Numbered from the stretch's first letter, positions 1 through 9,008 are shown. The stretch is DNA of 64,000 nucleotides from JBBATK01 sp044228685 (GCA_044228685.1 JBGAUL010000003.1:186001-250000); one strand, 5' to 3'. The notes: generated from the letters alone by a model not told the origin. A program made the numbers and translations.

Positions 1-728
1 TCATGGAGCACATCGTCAATGCTGTTGGTACCGTAAAGCGCGTATCAGTAAGTGTGATGGTTGACGGAACCAACAAGGTTCTCGAGACGAACGGAGAGAA
101 GAAACTCCAGTACACACCTCGCACAGACGAAGAGATTCAGAAGATCACACAAATCGTTCGCAATGCAGTGGGCTTTGATCCGCAGCGCAATGACCAGATA
201 AGCGTCGTCAATATGCCGTTCGACCAAACAGCGCTCGAAGAAGATCTGAAAACTCCATCGACCTTTTTGGAAATGACGCCAAAGGATATCGTTGAGAAAG
301 GTTTGATGATCGCCGCTGTACTGCTTGCAACCTTCATGATCCGCAAACTCTTTGCATCCAAGCATCTGCAACGTCAGATCGAAGAGATCCTCTCACCGCC
401 GATGCAAAAGCTGGCTGAACAATCGCCTTATGCTATGCAATTAGCGGCAGCAAATGCAGGACAAGGTTACACGATTTCTCCGACGGGACAACTCGTCGCA
501 AACCAACAGCGCAAGAACATGCCACTTCTTGAAGAAAACAACAACCTCAGTCGTGAGGAATTAGTGCAGCGAGCACGCGCTCGACTTGATTCAAAGACTG
601 CGAGCAGCATGTCGGAGGATCAGATTGTTCTCGAAGAAATGAAGACGCGAATTCAAGACTTCTTTGAGAGCAACGAAGAGCAGGCGTTGAAGATCGTAAA
701 GTTGATGATGACAAAACCCGGGAGATAA
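1..728 (+). CDS. fliF: Flagellar M-ring protein FliF, C-terminal part (5' partial)
   Basis: FliF forms the MS ring in the inner membrane, the base on which the flagellar export apparatus and C-ring assemble. Only the last 241 residues or so are present; the reading frame runs off the left edge, so the ATG at 3 is an internal Met. The visible part has the end of the periplasmic ring-building domain (V-S-V-M-V-D-G, then N-D-Q-I-S-V-V-N-M-P-F), one membrane segment near residues 97-113 (K-G-L-M-I-A-A-V-L-L-A-T-F-M), and a charged cytoplasmic tail ending D-F-F-E-S-N-E-E-Q-A-L-K-I-V-K, the region known in FliF to bind FliG. fliG starts 6 bp downstream, so the two are surely co-transcribed. Confidence 0.95.
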   Translation, partial: MEHIVNAVGTVKRVSVSVMVDGTNKVLETNGEKKLQYTPRTDEEIQKITQIVRNAVGFDPQRNDQISVVNMPFDQTALEEDLKTPSTFLEMTPKDIVEKGLMIAAVLLATFMIRKLFASKHLQRQIEEILSPPMQKLAEQSPYAMQLAAANAGQGYTISPTGQLVANQQRKNMPLLEENNNLSREELVQRARARLDSKTASSMSEDQIVLEEMKTRIQDFFESNEEQALKIVKLMMTKPGR

Positions 729-734
729 AGTCTT

Positions 735-1769
735 ATGAGCATGATACAGGCAAAAAAGGAAATCACATTTGAGTCACTCAATGGCAAGCAAAAAATTGCT
801 TTGCTTCTAGTGTCACTCAACGTCGACACATCTGCACGGGTGTTTCGCAATCTGAGTCCGGAAGACGTCGAGCACATTTCGCTCGAAATCTCCAACCTCA
901 GCAACGTATCGCAGAAAGTCACGAACAAAGTGATTGAGGAATTCTACGGTCTGATGATTGGACAAGAATCCTTCACCGAAGGTGGCTTCGAATACGCGCA
1001 GAACATTCTCGAAAAGTCTTTTGGTATCGAAAAGGCTCGCGAGATGATGGAGAAGATCAAGATGTTGACCACCGTTCGTGGTTTCGACATTCTGAAAAAG
1101 GCTGACGCTCAGCAGCTGGCAAGCTTTCTGACGAAGGAGCATCCACAGACAATTGCGCTCTTGCTCTCACACTTACCAACAGATCAAAGCGCTGATGTCA
1201 TTGGTGAATTCCCCGATGAACTTCAAGCAGACGTGTTGATGCGTATTGCAAGCATCGGAAAGGTTTCTCCGTCGATCGTTCAGCAAATTGAAAAGGTCGT
1301 TGACGAAATCGCCGAGCAGACTCTGTCACAGAACCTCGCAATGGCCGGTGGCGCACAACTCGTAGCCAGCATCCTCAACAAGAGCGCGGTTCAAACGGCG
1401 AAGGGTTTGATGGAACAGATTGAATCGAAGAATACACCTCTGGCAGGCGAGATCAAACGTCTTATGTTCCTCTTCGACGACATCATCCAAGTTGATGATC
1501 GCGGTATCCAACGCATCCTTCGTGATGTCGATAAGCGCGACTTGGCGCTGGCTCTCAAGGCATCTGATGATCGTATCAGAACGAAGATCTTCAAGAACAT
1601 GTCTGAGCGTGCGGCTGAGGTTATCAAGGAAGATCTCGAGTTCATGGGACCGGTCAAGCTCAAAGACGTCGAAGCAGCACAACTGCGCATCGTCGATGTC
1701 ATCAAGAAACTCGAAGAGAAAGAAGAAATCAGTATCAGCGGTCGCGGGAAAGAAGACCTCTTCGTCTAA
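735..1769 (+). CDS. fliG: Flagellar motor switch protein FliG
   Basis: FliG is the C-ring protein that couples stator ion flow to rotation. The 344-residue length is normal for the family. The N-terminal domain (L-N-G-K-Q-K-I-A-L-L-L-V-S-L) binds FliF. The middle domain carries the diagnostic E-H-P-Q-T-I-A-L-L-L-S-H-L motif near residue 134, and the C-terminal domain keeps the torque-helix type sequence F-D-D-I-I-Q-V-D-D-R-G-I-Q-R-I-L-R-D-V-D with its charged residues. It follows fliF by 6 bp and is followed by a strong hairpin terminator at 1799-1833, so this is the end of the visible flagellar operon. The ATG at 735 is the likely start; another in-frame ATG lies 6 bp downstream (M3). Confidence 0.97.
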   Translation: MSMIQAKKEITFESLNGKQKIALLLVSLNVDTSARVFRNLSPEDVEHISLEISNLSNVSQKVTNKVIEEFYGLMIGQESFTEGGFEYAQNILEKSFGIEKAREMMEKIKMLTTVRGFDILKKADAQQLASFLTKEHPQTIALLLSHLPTDQSADVIGEFPDELQADVLMRIASIGKVSPSIVQQIEKVVDEIAEQTLSQNLAMAGGAQLVASILNKSAVQTAKGLMEQIESKNTPLAGEIKRLMFLFDDIIQVDDRGIQRILRDVDKRDLALALKASDDRIRTKIFKNMSERAAEVIKEDLEFMGPVKLKDVEAAQLRIVDVIKKLEEKEEISISGRGKEDLFV

Positions 1770-1798
1770 ACTCCGACCTAGCTCATACACAAAAGCAA

Positions 1799-1833
1799 AA
1801 CGCTGCATTGATAATCTCAATGCAGCGTTTTTG
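1799..1833 (+). terminator. Rho-independent terminator after fliG
   Basis: A 13-bp perfect stem (AACGCTGCATTGA at 1799-1811 with its complement at 1817-1829) encloses a 5-nt loop and runs into a T tract. The A-rich left flank means it can also act for the convergent regulator gene that ends at 1890 on the minus strand. Confidence 0.9.
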
Positions 1834-1889
1834 TTCTACAGTCAAATGTGATCTACGTTGGCTAGCTTTCAGCCAAGCACAATCATTCC

Positions 1890-3392
1890 CTACTTCGCTT
1901 TGGTCTTTTTAGCTGCAGCCTTAGCCGCTTTCTTTTCGGGCTTCGCTTCACCGACTCCTTGTGCCACACCATCGAAGCCGCTTTCTTTCATGATCTCGTG
2001 CAGCTTATCGACTCCGACAGACAGCATCTTTGCTGCGCTTGCTTCATCGTTGGATGCGAGGGCGAAGGTTTGTGCAACGAGTTCGCGCAAGACGTCTTGC
2101 AGGGCGGCTCCTTGTTTCGAAATATTAAGGCTATATGCACCGGGCGAAAGCTCGAGGGTATTCATACCACGTGAGCCGGACTTCTGAAAAGTATGGGTCG
2201 GAGGCTGAGCATCCATGCGCAAGAATGATAGTTGCTCTTTGGTTATAAGCGAGCCTTGTTGCAGCAGCACTACGCGTTCGATGGCATTACGCAATTCACG
2301 GATATTTCCCTTCCATACATAATGTTCGAGAATGTCAACAGCACCGGGTTCAAAGCCTTCGATATTCTTAGCAAACTTCTGATTGAATTCTTTGATGAAG
2401 GATGTTGCAAGTAACAACACATCGCCTTGACGTTCGCGAAGCGGTGGCAGGTAGATGGAGGCGACGTTGAGACGATAGTACAAATCCTCGCGGAACTTCC
2501 CTTCTTCAACCAAGCGCTCAAGATCACGATTCGTCGCAGCGATAACGCGGACGTCTACCGATATCTCCTTGGCACCACCAAGACGATAGAATTTTCGTTC
2601 TTGCAAGACGCGCAAGAGTTTGACTTGCATATCAGCGCTAAGCTCACCCACTTCATCGAGCAGAATTGTGCCGCGATTAGCCTGTTCGAAACGACCTTGT
2701 TTAATCTTCTCGGTGGCACCGGTGAAAGCACCGCGTTCATAACCGAAGAGTTCATTCTCAGCCAAGTCTTTTGGGATAGCTCCGCAGTTGACGGTAATGA
2801 ACGGACCTTTATGACGTTGGGAATTCATGTGAATGTAGCGAGCCATCAACTCCTTACCCGTTCCGGATTCACCGAGGATAAGTGCGGTTGTGTCGCTGGC
2901 ACCGGCAACGATGCGGGCAACGGACAATGCGTTGAGCATGGATTCGCTGCGACCTATAATCTCGCTTGGCTTTTCACTTTGCAATTCTTCGCGAAGCAGT
3001 TTGACTTGACGACGCAGGTCGTAATTGTGCAGTGCTCTATCGACGGCTACTTCGAGCTGATCCAGGTCGATGGGTTTTACGATGAATTCCTCAGCACTGG
3101 CTTTCATGGCACGAACGGCAATTTTGATGTCGTTAAATGCCGTCATGACGATGACCGGGATCGTAATGCCCTCAGCGCGTAGGCGCTCAAGGATATCGAG
3201 ACCGTTAGCATGACCTAAATAAATATCAAGCAAGATCAGGTCCGGTGAGACCGAATCTAAATCTTCTATTGCTTTGTTAGGATCGGTGAAGTGGACGACG
3301 CGTTCGTAGCGTGACTCCAGAATCTCATAAATCGTTGCCCCTACCAGAGGATCATCTTCAATGATTGCTATCGAATAATTCAGCTTGGCCAT
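1890..3392 (-). CDS. Sigma-54-dependent response regulator (NtrC family)
   Basis: A 500-residue transcriptional activator that, by family, is phosphorylated by a sensor kinase and opens sigma-54 promoters. A receiver domain (1-120) has acidic pocket E-D-D (12-14) and phospho-acceptor Asp56 in L-I-L-L-D-I-Y-L-G. The AAA+ domain follows, with Walker A G-E-S-G-T-G-K-E, the sigma-54 contact loop G-A-F-T-G-A, Walker B I-L-L-D-E-V-G-E-L and the sensor R-V-I-A-A-T-N-R. The C-terminus has a helical region that could be a divergent Fis-type HTH, then an unusual Lys/Ala-rich tail that could bind DNA or RNA. No histidine kinase lies next to it. Proximity to fliFG suggests a flagellar link but this is only inference. 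Confidence 0.92.
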   Translation of the reverse strand: MAKLNYSIAIIEDDPLVGATIYEILESRYERVVHFTDPNKAIEDLDSVSPDLILLDIYLGHANGLDILERLRAEGITIPVIVMTAFNDIKIAVRAMKASAEEFIVKPIDLDQLEVAVDRALHNYDLRRQVKLLREELQSEKPSEIIGRSESMLNALSVARIVAGASDTTALILGESGTGKELMARYIHMNSQRHKGPFITVNCGAIPKDLAENELFGYERGAFTGATEKIKQGRFEQANRGTILLDEVGELSADMQVKLLRVLQERKFYRLGGAKEISVDVRVIAATNRDLERLVEEGKFREDLYYRLNVASIYLPPLRERQGDVLLLATSFIKEFNQKFAKNIEGFEPGAVDILEHYVWKGNIRELRNAIERVVLLQQGSLITKEQLSFLRMDAQPPTHTFQKSGSRGMNTLELSPGAYSLNISKQGAALQDVLRELVAQTFALASNDEASAAKMLSVGVDKLHEIMKESGFDGVAQGVGEAKPEKKAAKAAAKKTKAK

Positions 3393-3800
3393 GCAACTCG
3401 TGCGGATGTAGTGAACAAAGAGCTAACCTATTCGTCGGACGATGCGCGGGAGCCGTCTCGTCAGAACCACAAGCACAAAGATAACGAGTAGGCTTCGATG
3501 CCCGTGAAGAACCCACGAAGAACAGGCATGATGCACACGTCAGGCCAAGACGACGATGTATAGTGAATCTCGATAGCCCTTCAGGTGTTCTTGTTTAGGC
3601 GAGCTTAGTACATCAACTCGTGACACAGAGGCAGGTCTTCAGTCTATCTCGCGAGATGGTGAGCGCATTGTCAATGGTAGTAATAGGGCGACAGCTGAGA
3701 GGCAGACATTAATCTCGAATGTGTCGGTCGAGCTAGATTAATCCGCAACAATTTCACGTTTAGCAGCTACATAAAATGCTAGCTCAAGAACAATGATCAT

Positions 3801-3816
3801 CCGACCAGCTGGTCGG
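3801..3816. promoter_or_regulatory. 16-bp perfect palindrome upstream of AT-hook gene
   Basis: CCGACCAGCTGGTCGG is a perfect palindrome in the 520-bp gap (3393-3912) between the divergent regulator and the AT-hook gene. It sits just upstream of a possible -35 box and could be an operator. The rest of the gap shows only a weak inverted repeat (ATTAATCT at 3708-3715 and its complement at 3735-3742) and no credible gene. Confidence 0.45.
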
Positions 3817-3829
3817 TAATTAACATTAT

Positions 3830-3859
3830 TTGACACCGCGTAAAAAAGCGTGTTACAAC
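3830..3859 (+). promoter_or_regulatory. Possible promoter of AT-hook gene
   Basis: TTGACA at 3830-3835 is followed after 18 bp by TACAAC, a 4/6 match to a -10 box. It lies 55 bp upstream of the ATG at 3913. This organism probably also uses TAnnTTTG-type boxes, so the assignment is tentative. Confidence 0.3.
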
Positions 3860-3912
3860 ACAGAACTGATTTACTAACTTGCAAATAGGGTTCCACACTA
3901 TTATATAACAAC

Positions 3913-4461
3913 ATGGCTAACAGTACAAGCCCTGAGCTCGAGTTGGTCGCTTTGGTTAACCAAAGAAACGCACTCACAGCCCAGATCAATAATCTGCTTC
4001 AAAGGATTGTCGGCATGACAGAAGCAGAACCGGCTGTTGCTTCGAAGCGTAGAGGTCGTCCTGCTGCTGGAAATAAGTCCAGCGCAACGACATCAGCTGC
4101 TCCTAAGAAACGCGGTCGTCCTGTCGGTTGGAGAAAGTCATCGGCTTCAACGCCGGCGGCTGCATCCACACCTGCGGCTGCTCCTAAGAAACGGGGTCGT
4201 CCCGTCGGTTGGAGAAAAGCAACAGGTAGTGTAACGACCACAGCTGCATCGGCTCCGAGTGCAGCACCGAAAAAGCGTGGTCGTCCGGTTGGCTGGAGAA
4301 AAGCTGCCGGCGGAGTAGTTGCATCAACTGCAACGCAAAACACTTCCGCTGCTCCCAAGAAACGCGGTCGTCCTGTCGGTTGGAGAAAAGCTACTGCCGG
4401 TTCGCCGTCAGTATCCAAAGGCAGACGCGGTCGTCCAAAAGGCAGTAAAAACAAAGCGTAG
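3913..4461 (+). CDS. AT-hook multi-repeat DNA-binding protein
   Basis: A 182-residue very basic protein. An N-terminal helix (about 1-35: E-L-E-L-V-A-L-V-N-Q-R-N-A-L-T-A-Q-I-N-N) may be a dimerising coiled coil. The rest is six G-R-P AT-hook cores: one K-R-R-G-R-P-A, four near-identical K-K-R-G-R-P-V-G-W-R-K units joined by Ala/Ser/Thr/Pro linkers, and a final R-R-G-R-P-K-G-S-K-N-K. AT-hooks bind the minor groove of A/T-rich DNA, so it probably acts as a nucleoid-associated protein; this follows from the motif, not from a named orthologue. It stands alone between its own possible promoter and a terminator at 4493. Confidence 0.85.
   Translation: MANSTSPELELVALVNQRNALTAQINNLLQRIVGMTEAEPAVASKRRGRPAAGNKSSATTSAAPKKRGRPVGWRKSSASTPAAASTPAAAPKKRGRPVGWRKATGSVTTTAASAPSAAPKKRGRPVGWRKAAGGVVASTATQNTSAAPKKRGRPVGWRKATAGSPSVSKGRRGRPKGSKNKA
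4101..4390 (+). repeat. Four direct repeats encoding the AT-hook units
   Basis: Four copies of a ~36-bp block coding K-K-R-G-R-P-V-G-W-R-K begin near 4102, 4182, 4267 and 4352. Spacing is about 80-85 bp, with variable Ala-rich linkers between. Copies 1, 2 and 4 are almost identical at DNA level while copy 3 has synonymous changes, so copy number can be expected to vary by recombination. Confidence 0.85.
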
Positions 4462-4492
4462 TCTTTGTACCACAGTCACAGTTTAATTAGTC

Positions 4493-4525
4493 AAAAAGCT
4501 CTCAATTTCCGTTGAGAGCTTTTTT
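4493..4525. terminator. Bidirectional terminator after AT-hook gene
   Basis: A 13-bp stem (AAAAAGCTCTCAA / TTGAGAGCTTTTT) with a 6-nt loop and T tract on the plus strand and A tract on the left. It can serve both the AT-hook gene and the convergent gene ending at 4657. Confidence 0.88.
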
Positions 4526-4656
4526 ATTTATCTGGCAAAAAAACTGGAGCTTTTCGGGTAGGCAGAATTATCCGGCACCAGACTCTGATGCGGCTAAAGA
4601 GACAAATGAAACGGTGAAAATTGAGAGGCCGGCGACTGCTAATTAAATCCCAGTGC

Positions 4657-5325
4657 TTAGCTCTTGTGGTAGTGTTCACTTACTGCGTCTTCGGACGGGA
4701 TAGCATCATTCTTCTCATGAAGGTGCGGGGGCACAGTTCCCAGGATATAATCCCACAGAGGATTGCTCACCCCGTAGGCGCTTTGTTCGTCGTTGTAATG
4801 ATGACGAAGATGATACTCTTTCAGAAACTTCGCCCATCCGGACTTCATCGGGAAGTGGTGAGTGGCGTAGTGAATGGAATCGTAGGCAATGTAGCCGATC
4901 ATGAATCCGCTGAAGAGTGGCAATCCGTACTGACCGAAGCTCAGACGAAACAAGGTAAAGAACGCAAGAGCCAAGGGCAAGCTTACCAGTAGCGGCATTA
5001 CTAATCTTGTGTGGTCACGGGGATAGTCATGATGAATGCCGTGCACCCAAAAATGCACGCGCTTCCCTGCTGCGGTTTTTGGTTCGTAATGGAAGGCCCA
5101 GCGGTGCAGCGAATACTCGAACATCGTCCAGACCAGCACACCTGCGAGGGCAATGACAGCACTAAGCATCCATCCAAGATCGAGACACGCACGTACGAGG
5201 AGGTACAGAGCCGGTGGTGCAAAGACAATTACCGGCGTAATGGGATGAATGTGCGTGAAGTATTCCAACACAGGGTTGGCAAACAGACGGACCGATTCAT
5301 CGCGGTTCGAGACAAACTTTGCCAT
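4657..5325 (-). CDS. Fatty acid hydroxylase / sterol desaturase family membrane protein
   Basis: A 222-residue integral membrane di-iron enzyme of the FA_hydroxylase superfamily. The eight-histidine signature is present in order: H-R-W-A-F-H, H-G-I-H-H-D-Y-P, H-Y-A-T-H-H, and H-L-R-H-H-Y-N-D. Hydrophobic segments lie around residues 32-48, 55-72, 103-120 and 130-148. The spacing and the Y-G-V-S-N-P-L-W-D-Y motif after the last His box are like fatty acid 2-hydroxylases, so a role in lipid 2-hydroxylation is likely; the substrate is not shown. It is a single gene facing the AT-hook gene. Confidence 0.85.
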   Translation of the reverse strand: MAKFVSNRDESVRLFANPVLEYFTHIHPITPVIVFAPPALYLLVRACLDLGWMLSAVIALAGVLVWTMFEYSLHRWAFHYEPKTAAGKRVHFWVHGIHHDYPRDHTRLVMPLLVSLPLALAFFTLFRLSFGQYGLPLFSGFMIGYIAYDSIHYATHHFPMKSGWAKFLKEYHLRHHYNDEQSAYGVSNPLWDYILGTVPPHLHEKNDAIPSEDAVSEHYHKS

Positions 5326-5467
5326 GATAGGGTTTTCCTACGAAGAGGATAGTGTTCAAAATTATTCTAGAAAAAGCTTGTGCGCTACAATTGTCTTCTA
5401 ATGTTCTTCTTTTTTTCTCAGCCTAGAAGGCTCTAAGTTCGCAGACAGAAACACTCGCACTTAAAAA

Positions 5468-5797
5468 ATGATACTAAGCACTACGGATTCGATTGAGGGA
5501 CGGACAATAACAAACTACTGTGGACTTGTTCACGCCGAGATTATTGTCGGCGCCCATGTTTTCCGCGACATGATGGCAGCTTTCCGCGATGTTGTCGGGG
5601 GTCGAGCTCGATCCTACGAAGGCGAAATCCGCAAAGCCAGAGAAGAAGCACTTCACGAATTGCGAGTACAGGCTCAAGCCCAACGAGCGGATGCGGTTGT
5701 CGGAATCGCTTTTGACTACGAAATGCTCGGTCGCAACAGCTCAATGATCCTCGTCTGCATCAACGGCACTGCCGTCAATCTGAACGCAGAGTCCTAA
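5468..5797 (+). CDS. YbjQ/UPF0145 family protein
   Basis: A 109-residue protein matching the UPF0145 (YbjQ) fold along its length: T-T-D-S-I-E-G at the start, G-L-V-H-A-E-I-I-V-G-A-H, then R-A-R-S-Y-E-G-E-I-R-K-A-R-E-E-A and A-D-A-V-V-G-I-A-F-D-Y-E. Members form pentamers and have been suggested to bind metal, but no biochemical role is settled. It is divergent from its left neighbour and convergent with deoC. Confidence 0.88.
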   Translation: MILSTTDSIEGRTITNYCGLVHAEIIVGAHVFRDMMAAFRDVVGGRARSYEGEIRKAREEALHELRVQAQAQRADAVVGIAFDYEMLGRNSSMILVCINGTAVNLNAES

Positions 5798-5897
5798 TAC
5801 TCCGTCATCAATCAAAGTACTCCGACTTCAGCCACACTGTATTGGTTTGAAGTTCAGTAATTCACGTCGCTGCCGAATTGTCGATTGAAGGTGTCGA

Positions 5898-6575
5898 TCA
5901 AACTCCTTGACGCGACAAGAATTCTTTCATGATTTGAACGCTCGCACTTGCTCCGATTCGTGCCGCCCCGGCATCAATCATGAGCAACGCTTGTTCAAGC
6001 GTGCGAATGCCGCCGGATGCCTTAACAAGCACCTCTTCGCCCACATGGGTCCGCAGCAACTTAACATCTTCCACGGTCGCACCACCACTGGAAAATCCGG
6101 TTGATGTTTTGATAAAATCTGCTTGTGAGGCTGTTACTATATCGCAAGCTCGTTTCTTTTCATCTTCAGTTAAAAGACAGGTCTCGATGATCACCTTGAC
6201 CCGAGAACCCAGTGAATACGCCACTTCCACGACTTCCTCGATATCATAGAGCACATCATCGAAGGCACCGTTTTTAAACGCGCCGATGTTCATGACCATG
6301 TCAATCTCCGTCGCACCGCGCGCAATAGCCTCACGAGTTTCATGAGCCTTCACTGCCGAGTAGCTAGAGCCGAGCGGAAATCCAACCACGGTACAAACCG
6401 CGACGGAACTTCCTTCAAGTGCTTCGAAGGCTGTATGAACATGGGTTGGTAAAACGCAAACAGAGGCAAAAGAGTAGCTACGAGCTTCCTCGCATAGAGC
6501 TTTTACTTGTTGAGAATCACTATCTGCTTTCAAAAGGGTGTGGTCGAACGTTCCCGCTAATTGTCGTGCGTCCAT
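5898..6575 (-). CDS. deoC: Deoxyribose-phosphate aldolase
   Basis: Cleaves 2-deoxyribose 5-phosphate to glyceraldehyde 3-phosphate and acetaldehyde in deoxynucleoside salvage. The length of 225 residues is normal. The Schiff-base lysine is in F-I-K-T-S-T-G-F and the second active-site lysine is in V-K-A-S-G-G-I-R. Other family motifs are D-H-T-L-L-K at the N-terminus and G-F-P-L-G. It is 41 bp downstream of the phosphatase gene on the same strand, so they may be co-transcribed. No other deo genes are nearby. Confidence 0.95.
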   Translation of the reverse strand: MDARQLAGTFDHTLLKADSDSQQVKALCEEARSYSFASVCVLPTHVHTAFEALEGSSVAVCTVVGFPLGSSYSAVKAHETREAIARGATEIDMVMNIGAFKNGAFDDVLYDIEEVVEVAYSLGSRVKVIIETCLLTEDEKKRACDIVTASQADFIKTSTGFSSGGATVEDVKLLRTHVGEEVLVKASGGIRTLEQALLMIDAGAARIGASASVQIMKEFLSRQGV

Positions 6576-6616
6576 AAGAATCGAGTGAATGAGTAGTCAG
6601 AGGTCAAATCAATGCA

Positions 6617-7285
6617 TCACGCATTGACAATATAATCTTTGTTCACCGTGGGCAAGGAGATAATATCCATGATTTCGCCTTTGGCGCTCACGCGAATAGC
6701 GGAGAGAGCGTTGCCTTTGTAGGCTCCGGTGTCGACATTCCAGGCATTTTCGTCGGGACGAAACTCCGGTTTGCCCTTGAGTGGCGTGTGTCCAATCACC
6801 TGGAGTTTTCCGAGGTTTTTGAGGGGAGTACGATTCCAAAGTACACCGCGTGAGTTCGACTCACGGTAGGGATCTTTGGTCTCGGTAACACCGGCATGGG
6901 TAATGAGTACCCGCGAGGTTTCATACAAAAGCGGCAAGGATTTCATCCAGGCCACATCTTCACCCAGATTTCGTCCGCTTTCTTTGTACTGGGCCAAGGT
7001 ACCTGAACCGCCTTGACTCAGCCAACCGGGATTGGATCGAGTCTCGTGAAACAGCGCCGCTTCAAACTCATGGTTGCCTTTAAGAACGACAACACGGTCG
7101 GCAAAGCGCGATTGCAGGGTACGAGCAACGGCCACGCACTCCGGCGTGTAATTCCCGCGATCGATAATATCTCCCAGCTGCACTAGTACTTCTTCTTGAG
7201 GACGCCAATGCAGCTGCATTAGCTCCCGAAATGTGTGAAAACAGCCGTGTACATCGCCAATAATCAATAACTGCGAATCCGTCAT
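6617..7285 (-). CDS. PPP-type metallophosphatase (serine/threonine phosphatase-like)
   Basis: A 222-residue calcineurin-like phosphoesterase. All the metal-site motifs are present in order: G-D-V-H-G near residue 11, G-D-I-I-D-R-G near 38, and G-N-H-E near 70. Later His residues are in I-T-H-A-G-V-T and V-I-G-H-T-P. This arrangement is typical of bacterial PPP phosphatases and of diadenosine tetraphosphatase-like enzymes; the substrate cannot be told from sequence. Same strand as deoC. Confidence 0.88.
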   Translation of the reverse strand: MTDSQLLIIGDVHGCFHTFRELMQLHWRPQEEVLVQLGDIIDRGNYTPECVAVARTLQSRFADRVVVLKGNHEFEAALFHETRSNPGWLSQGGSGTLAQYKESGRNLGEDVAWMKSLPLLYETSRVLITHAGVTETKDPYRESNSRGVLWNRTPLKNLGKLQVIGHTPLKGKPEFRPDENAWNVDTGAYKGNALSAIRVSAKGEIMDIISLPTVNKDYIVNA

Positions 7286-7471
7286 ATATTATTCCGTCGT
7301 TCAACCGGTCTACACCTGCGGAAATGAAAAAGTGCAGGGAAATGCTAATACTGCGCGCCCTCGAGAGCCGCAAAAATGGGTAATACTATGTCCTATCGTC
7401 CTACCAACCAGGGGCTCAGAGTTGGTCACCATCCGGACCACGAAACTATTAGGACGACAAATACCGGGATT

Positions 7472-8368
7472 TCATTCGCTGCGTGTTCGTAAAAAACGAA
7501 TTTGAGCTAAAGACAATCCGAGCAGCAAAATAAACACAACATAGGCAAAAGCAGAAGCATAACCAATGGCATCTGTCTTTTCAAATGCATTTCGGTACAC
7601 CTCATAGACTAATGTCGTTGTTGTGCCTTCCAGTGGAAGTGGACCGCCTTTGGTCATGACGTAGATCTCAACAAAGATCTGAAATGACTTAATGGTATTA
7701 ATGACAATCACGAAGACCAACGTTGGTCGAAGTAGAGGCAGTGTAATGCGCCGAAACTGAGTCCAGGCCGAGGCTGCAGACAATTCTGCCGCTTCATATA
7801 AATCAGCCGGAATGGCTTGGAGTCCGGCTAAAAACAGCACCGTATAATATCCCACCGACATCCACACGTCCATCGCCATAATGGACACCAGAGCAGTTGA
7901 TGGTTCCAAAAGCCAACCGCGTTGAGGATAGCTCAGATGAAAAAATGCAAAAAGAGCATTTAGTTGTCCATCGCGAGCATAAAGATTGGTAAAAATCAGC
8001 GAGATCACCACCAACGAGGTCACTGTCGGAACGAAATAACTAGCTCTAAAGAAATCTTTGGCTCTCACCCACTTTGTATTCAGCATTACGGCCAGAATAA
8101 TGGCCAGCGTGGTGGTCAGTGGCACCGTCCCCAGAGCAAAAATTGTGGTATTTGCCAGCGCCTTATAAAACAAAGGATCACGAAAAACGGCGATGTAATT
8201 GTCGAAACCGACCCAGGTGGTGGTGGCATTTAGGGTGGTAAAATGACTAAAGCTGATAACCAAGGCATAGCCAAGCGGATAGAGCCAGAAGATGCTCAGC
8301 GCGAGAATCCACGGAGAAAGCAGCGTATAGGCCTGCAAATTTTCTCGCCAGGTGCTTGGTTTAGTCAT
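7472..8368 (-). CDS. Carbohydrate ABC transporter permease (MalF/UgpA type)
   Basis: A 298-residue inner-membrane permease with six predicted membrane segments and the conserved cytoplasmic EAA loop (Y-E-A-A-E-L-S-A-A-S-A-W-T-Q-F-R-R-I-T-L-P-L-L) that docks the ATPase. Y-T-L-L-S-P-W at the N-terminus is typical of sugar permeases. An alternative start 11 codons upstream (8401) would overlap maf by 41 bp; the ATG at 8368, overlapping by 8 bp, is preferred. Oddly, no binding protein, second permease or ATPase is in the window, so partners must be encoded elsewhere. Confidence 0.9.
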   Translation of the reverse strand: MTKPSTWRENLQAYTLLSPWILALSIFWLYPLGYALVISFSHFTTLNATTTWVGFDNYIAVFRDPLFYKALANTTIFALGTVPLTTTLAIILAVMLNTKWVRAKDFFRASYFVPTVTSLVVISLIFTNLYARDGQLNALFAFFHLSYPQRGWLLEPSTALVSIMAMDVWMSVGYYTVLFLAGLQAIPADLYEAAELSAASAWTQFRRITLPLLRPTLVFVIVINTIKSFQIFVEIYVMTKGGPLPLEGTTTTLVYEVYRNAFEKTDAIGYASAFAYVVFILLLGLSLAQIRFLRTRSE

Positions 8369-9008
8369 TGTTTTTCGCAGTGTTGGCTGATTCTTCGTCA
8401 CTTGAACTCATCGCACGACTACGCATTTCTTGCAACATCTCGTAGAGCAATTCTAGGGGCAATCCCACAATGTTATAGTAGCAACCCTCAATATGGTGCA
8501 CAAAAACGGCACCGTAATCATCCTGAATTCCATAGGAACCGGCTTTATCCATGGGCGAACCACCGGCTACATAGGCCTCAATCTCACTGTTTTTGAGCTC
8601 ACGAAAGTGCACGGATGTGCTTTTTGAGCGGATCAATTCGTTGCCGGGCCAGCATAGACACAGACCGGTGATCACTTGATGCTGACGATTGCTCAGCATT
8701 GAGAGCATGCGACAAGCATCATCCGCATCGCGGGGTTTGTTGAGTATTTGTCCATCCAGAACCACAATAGTATCCGCGCCAAGCACCGCCGAATCGGGAT
8801 GCAAACGGGCAATTTCACGAGCTTTTACGGCTGCGAGATGTTCGGCGTAGTGTTGGGGAGCACGTTCGCCGGCATGCCACTCCTCATCGAGATGTGCAGG
8901 AGCGATGCTGAATTCCAGTCCGATTTGCGATAACAGAGCCTGACGTCGCGGCGACTGCGAGGCCAAAACCAGCGGAAACGGGAGATGAATCAAAGAATTC
9001 TGTTTCAT
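8361..9008 (-). CDS. maf: Maf-like nucleotide pyrophosphatase
   Basis: A 215-residue house-cleaning enzyme that, by family, hydrolyses non-canonical or modified nucleoside triphosphates. The Maf signature L-V-L-A-S-Q-S-P-R-R is near residue 14. The catalytic-site motifs V-L-G-A-D-T-I-V-V and D-K-A-G-S-Y-G-I-Q-D follow. The ATG at 9008 overlaps the upstream cyclase stop (ATGA), and its own stop overlaps the permease start, so the three genes are translationally coupled. Confidence 0.95.
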   Translation of the reverse strand: MKQNSLIHLPFPLVLASQSPRRQALLSQIGLEFSIAPAHLDEEWHAGERAPQHYAEHLAAVKAREIARLHPDSAVLGADTIVVLDGQILNKPRDADDACRMLSMLSNRQHQVITGLCLCWPGNELIRSKSTSVHFRELKNSEIEAYVAGGSPMDKAGSYGIQDDYGAVFVHHIEGCYYNIVGLPLELLYEMLQEMRSRAMSSSDEESANTAKNND

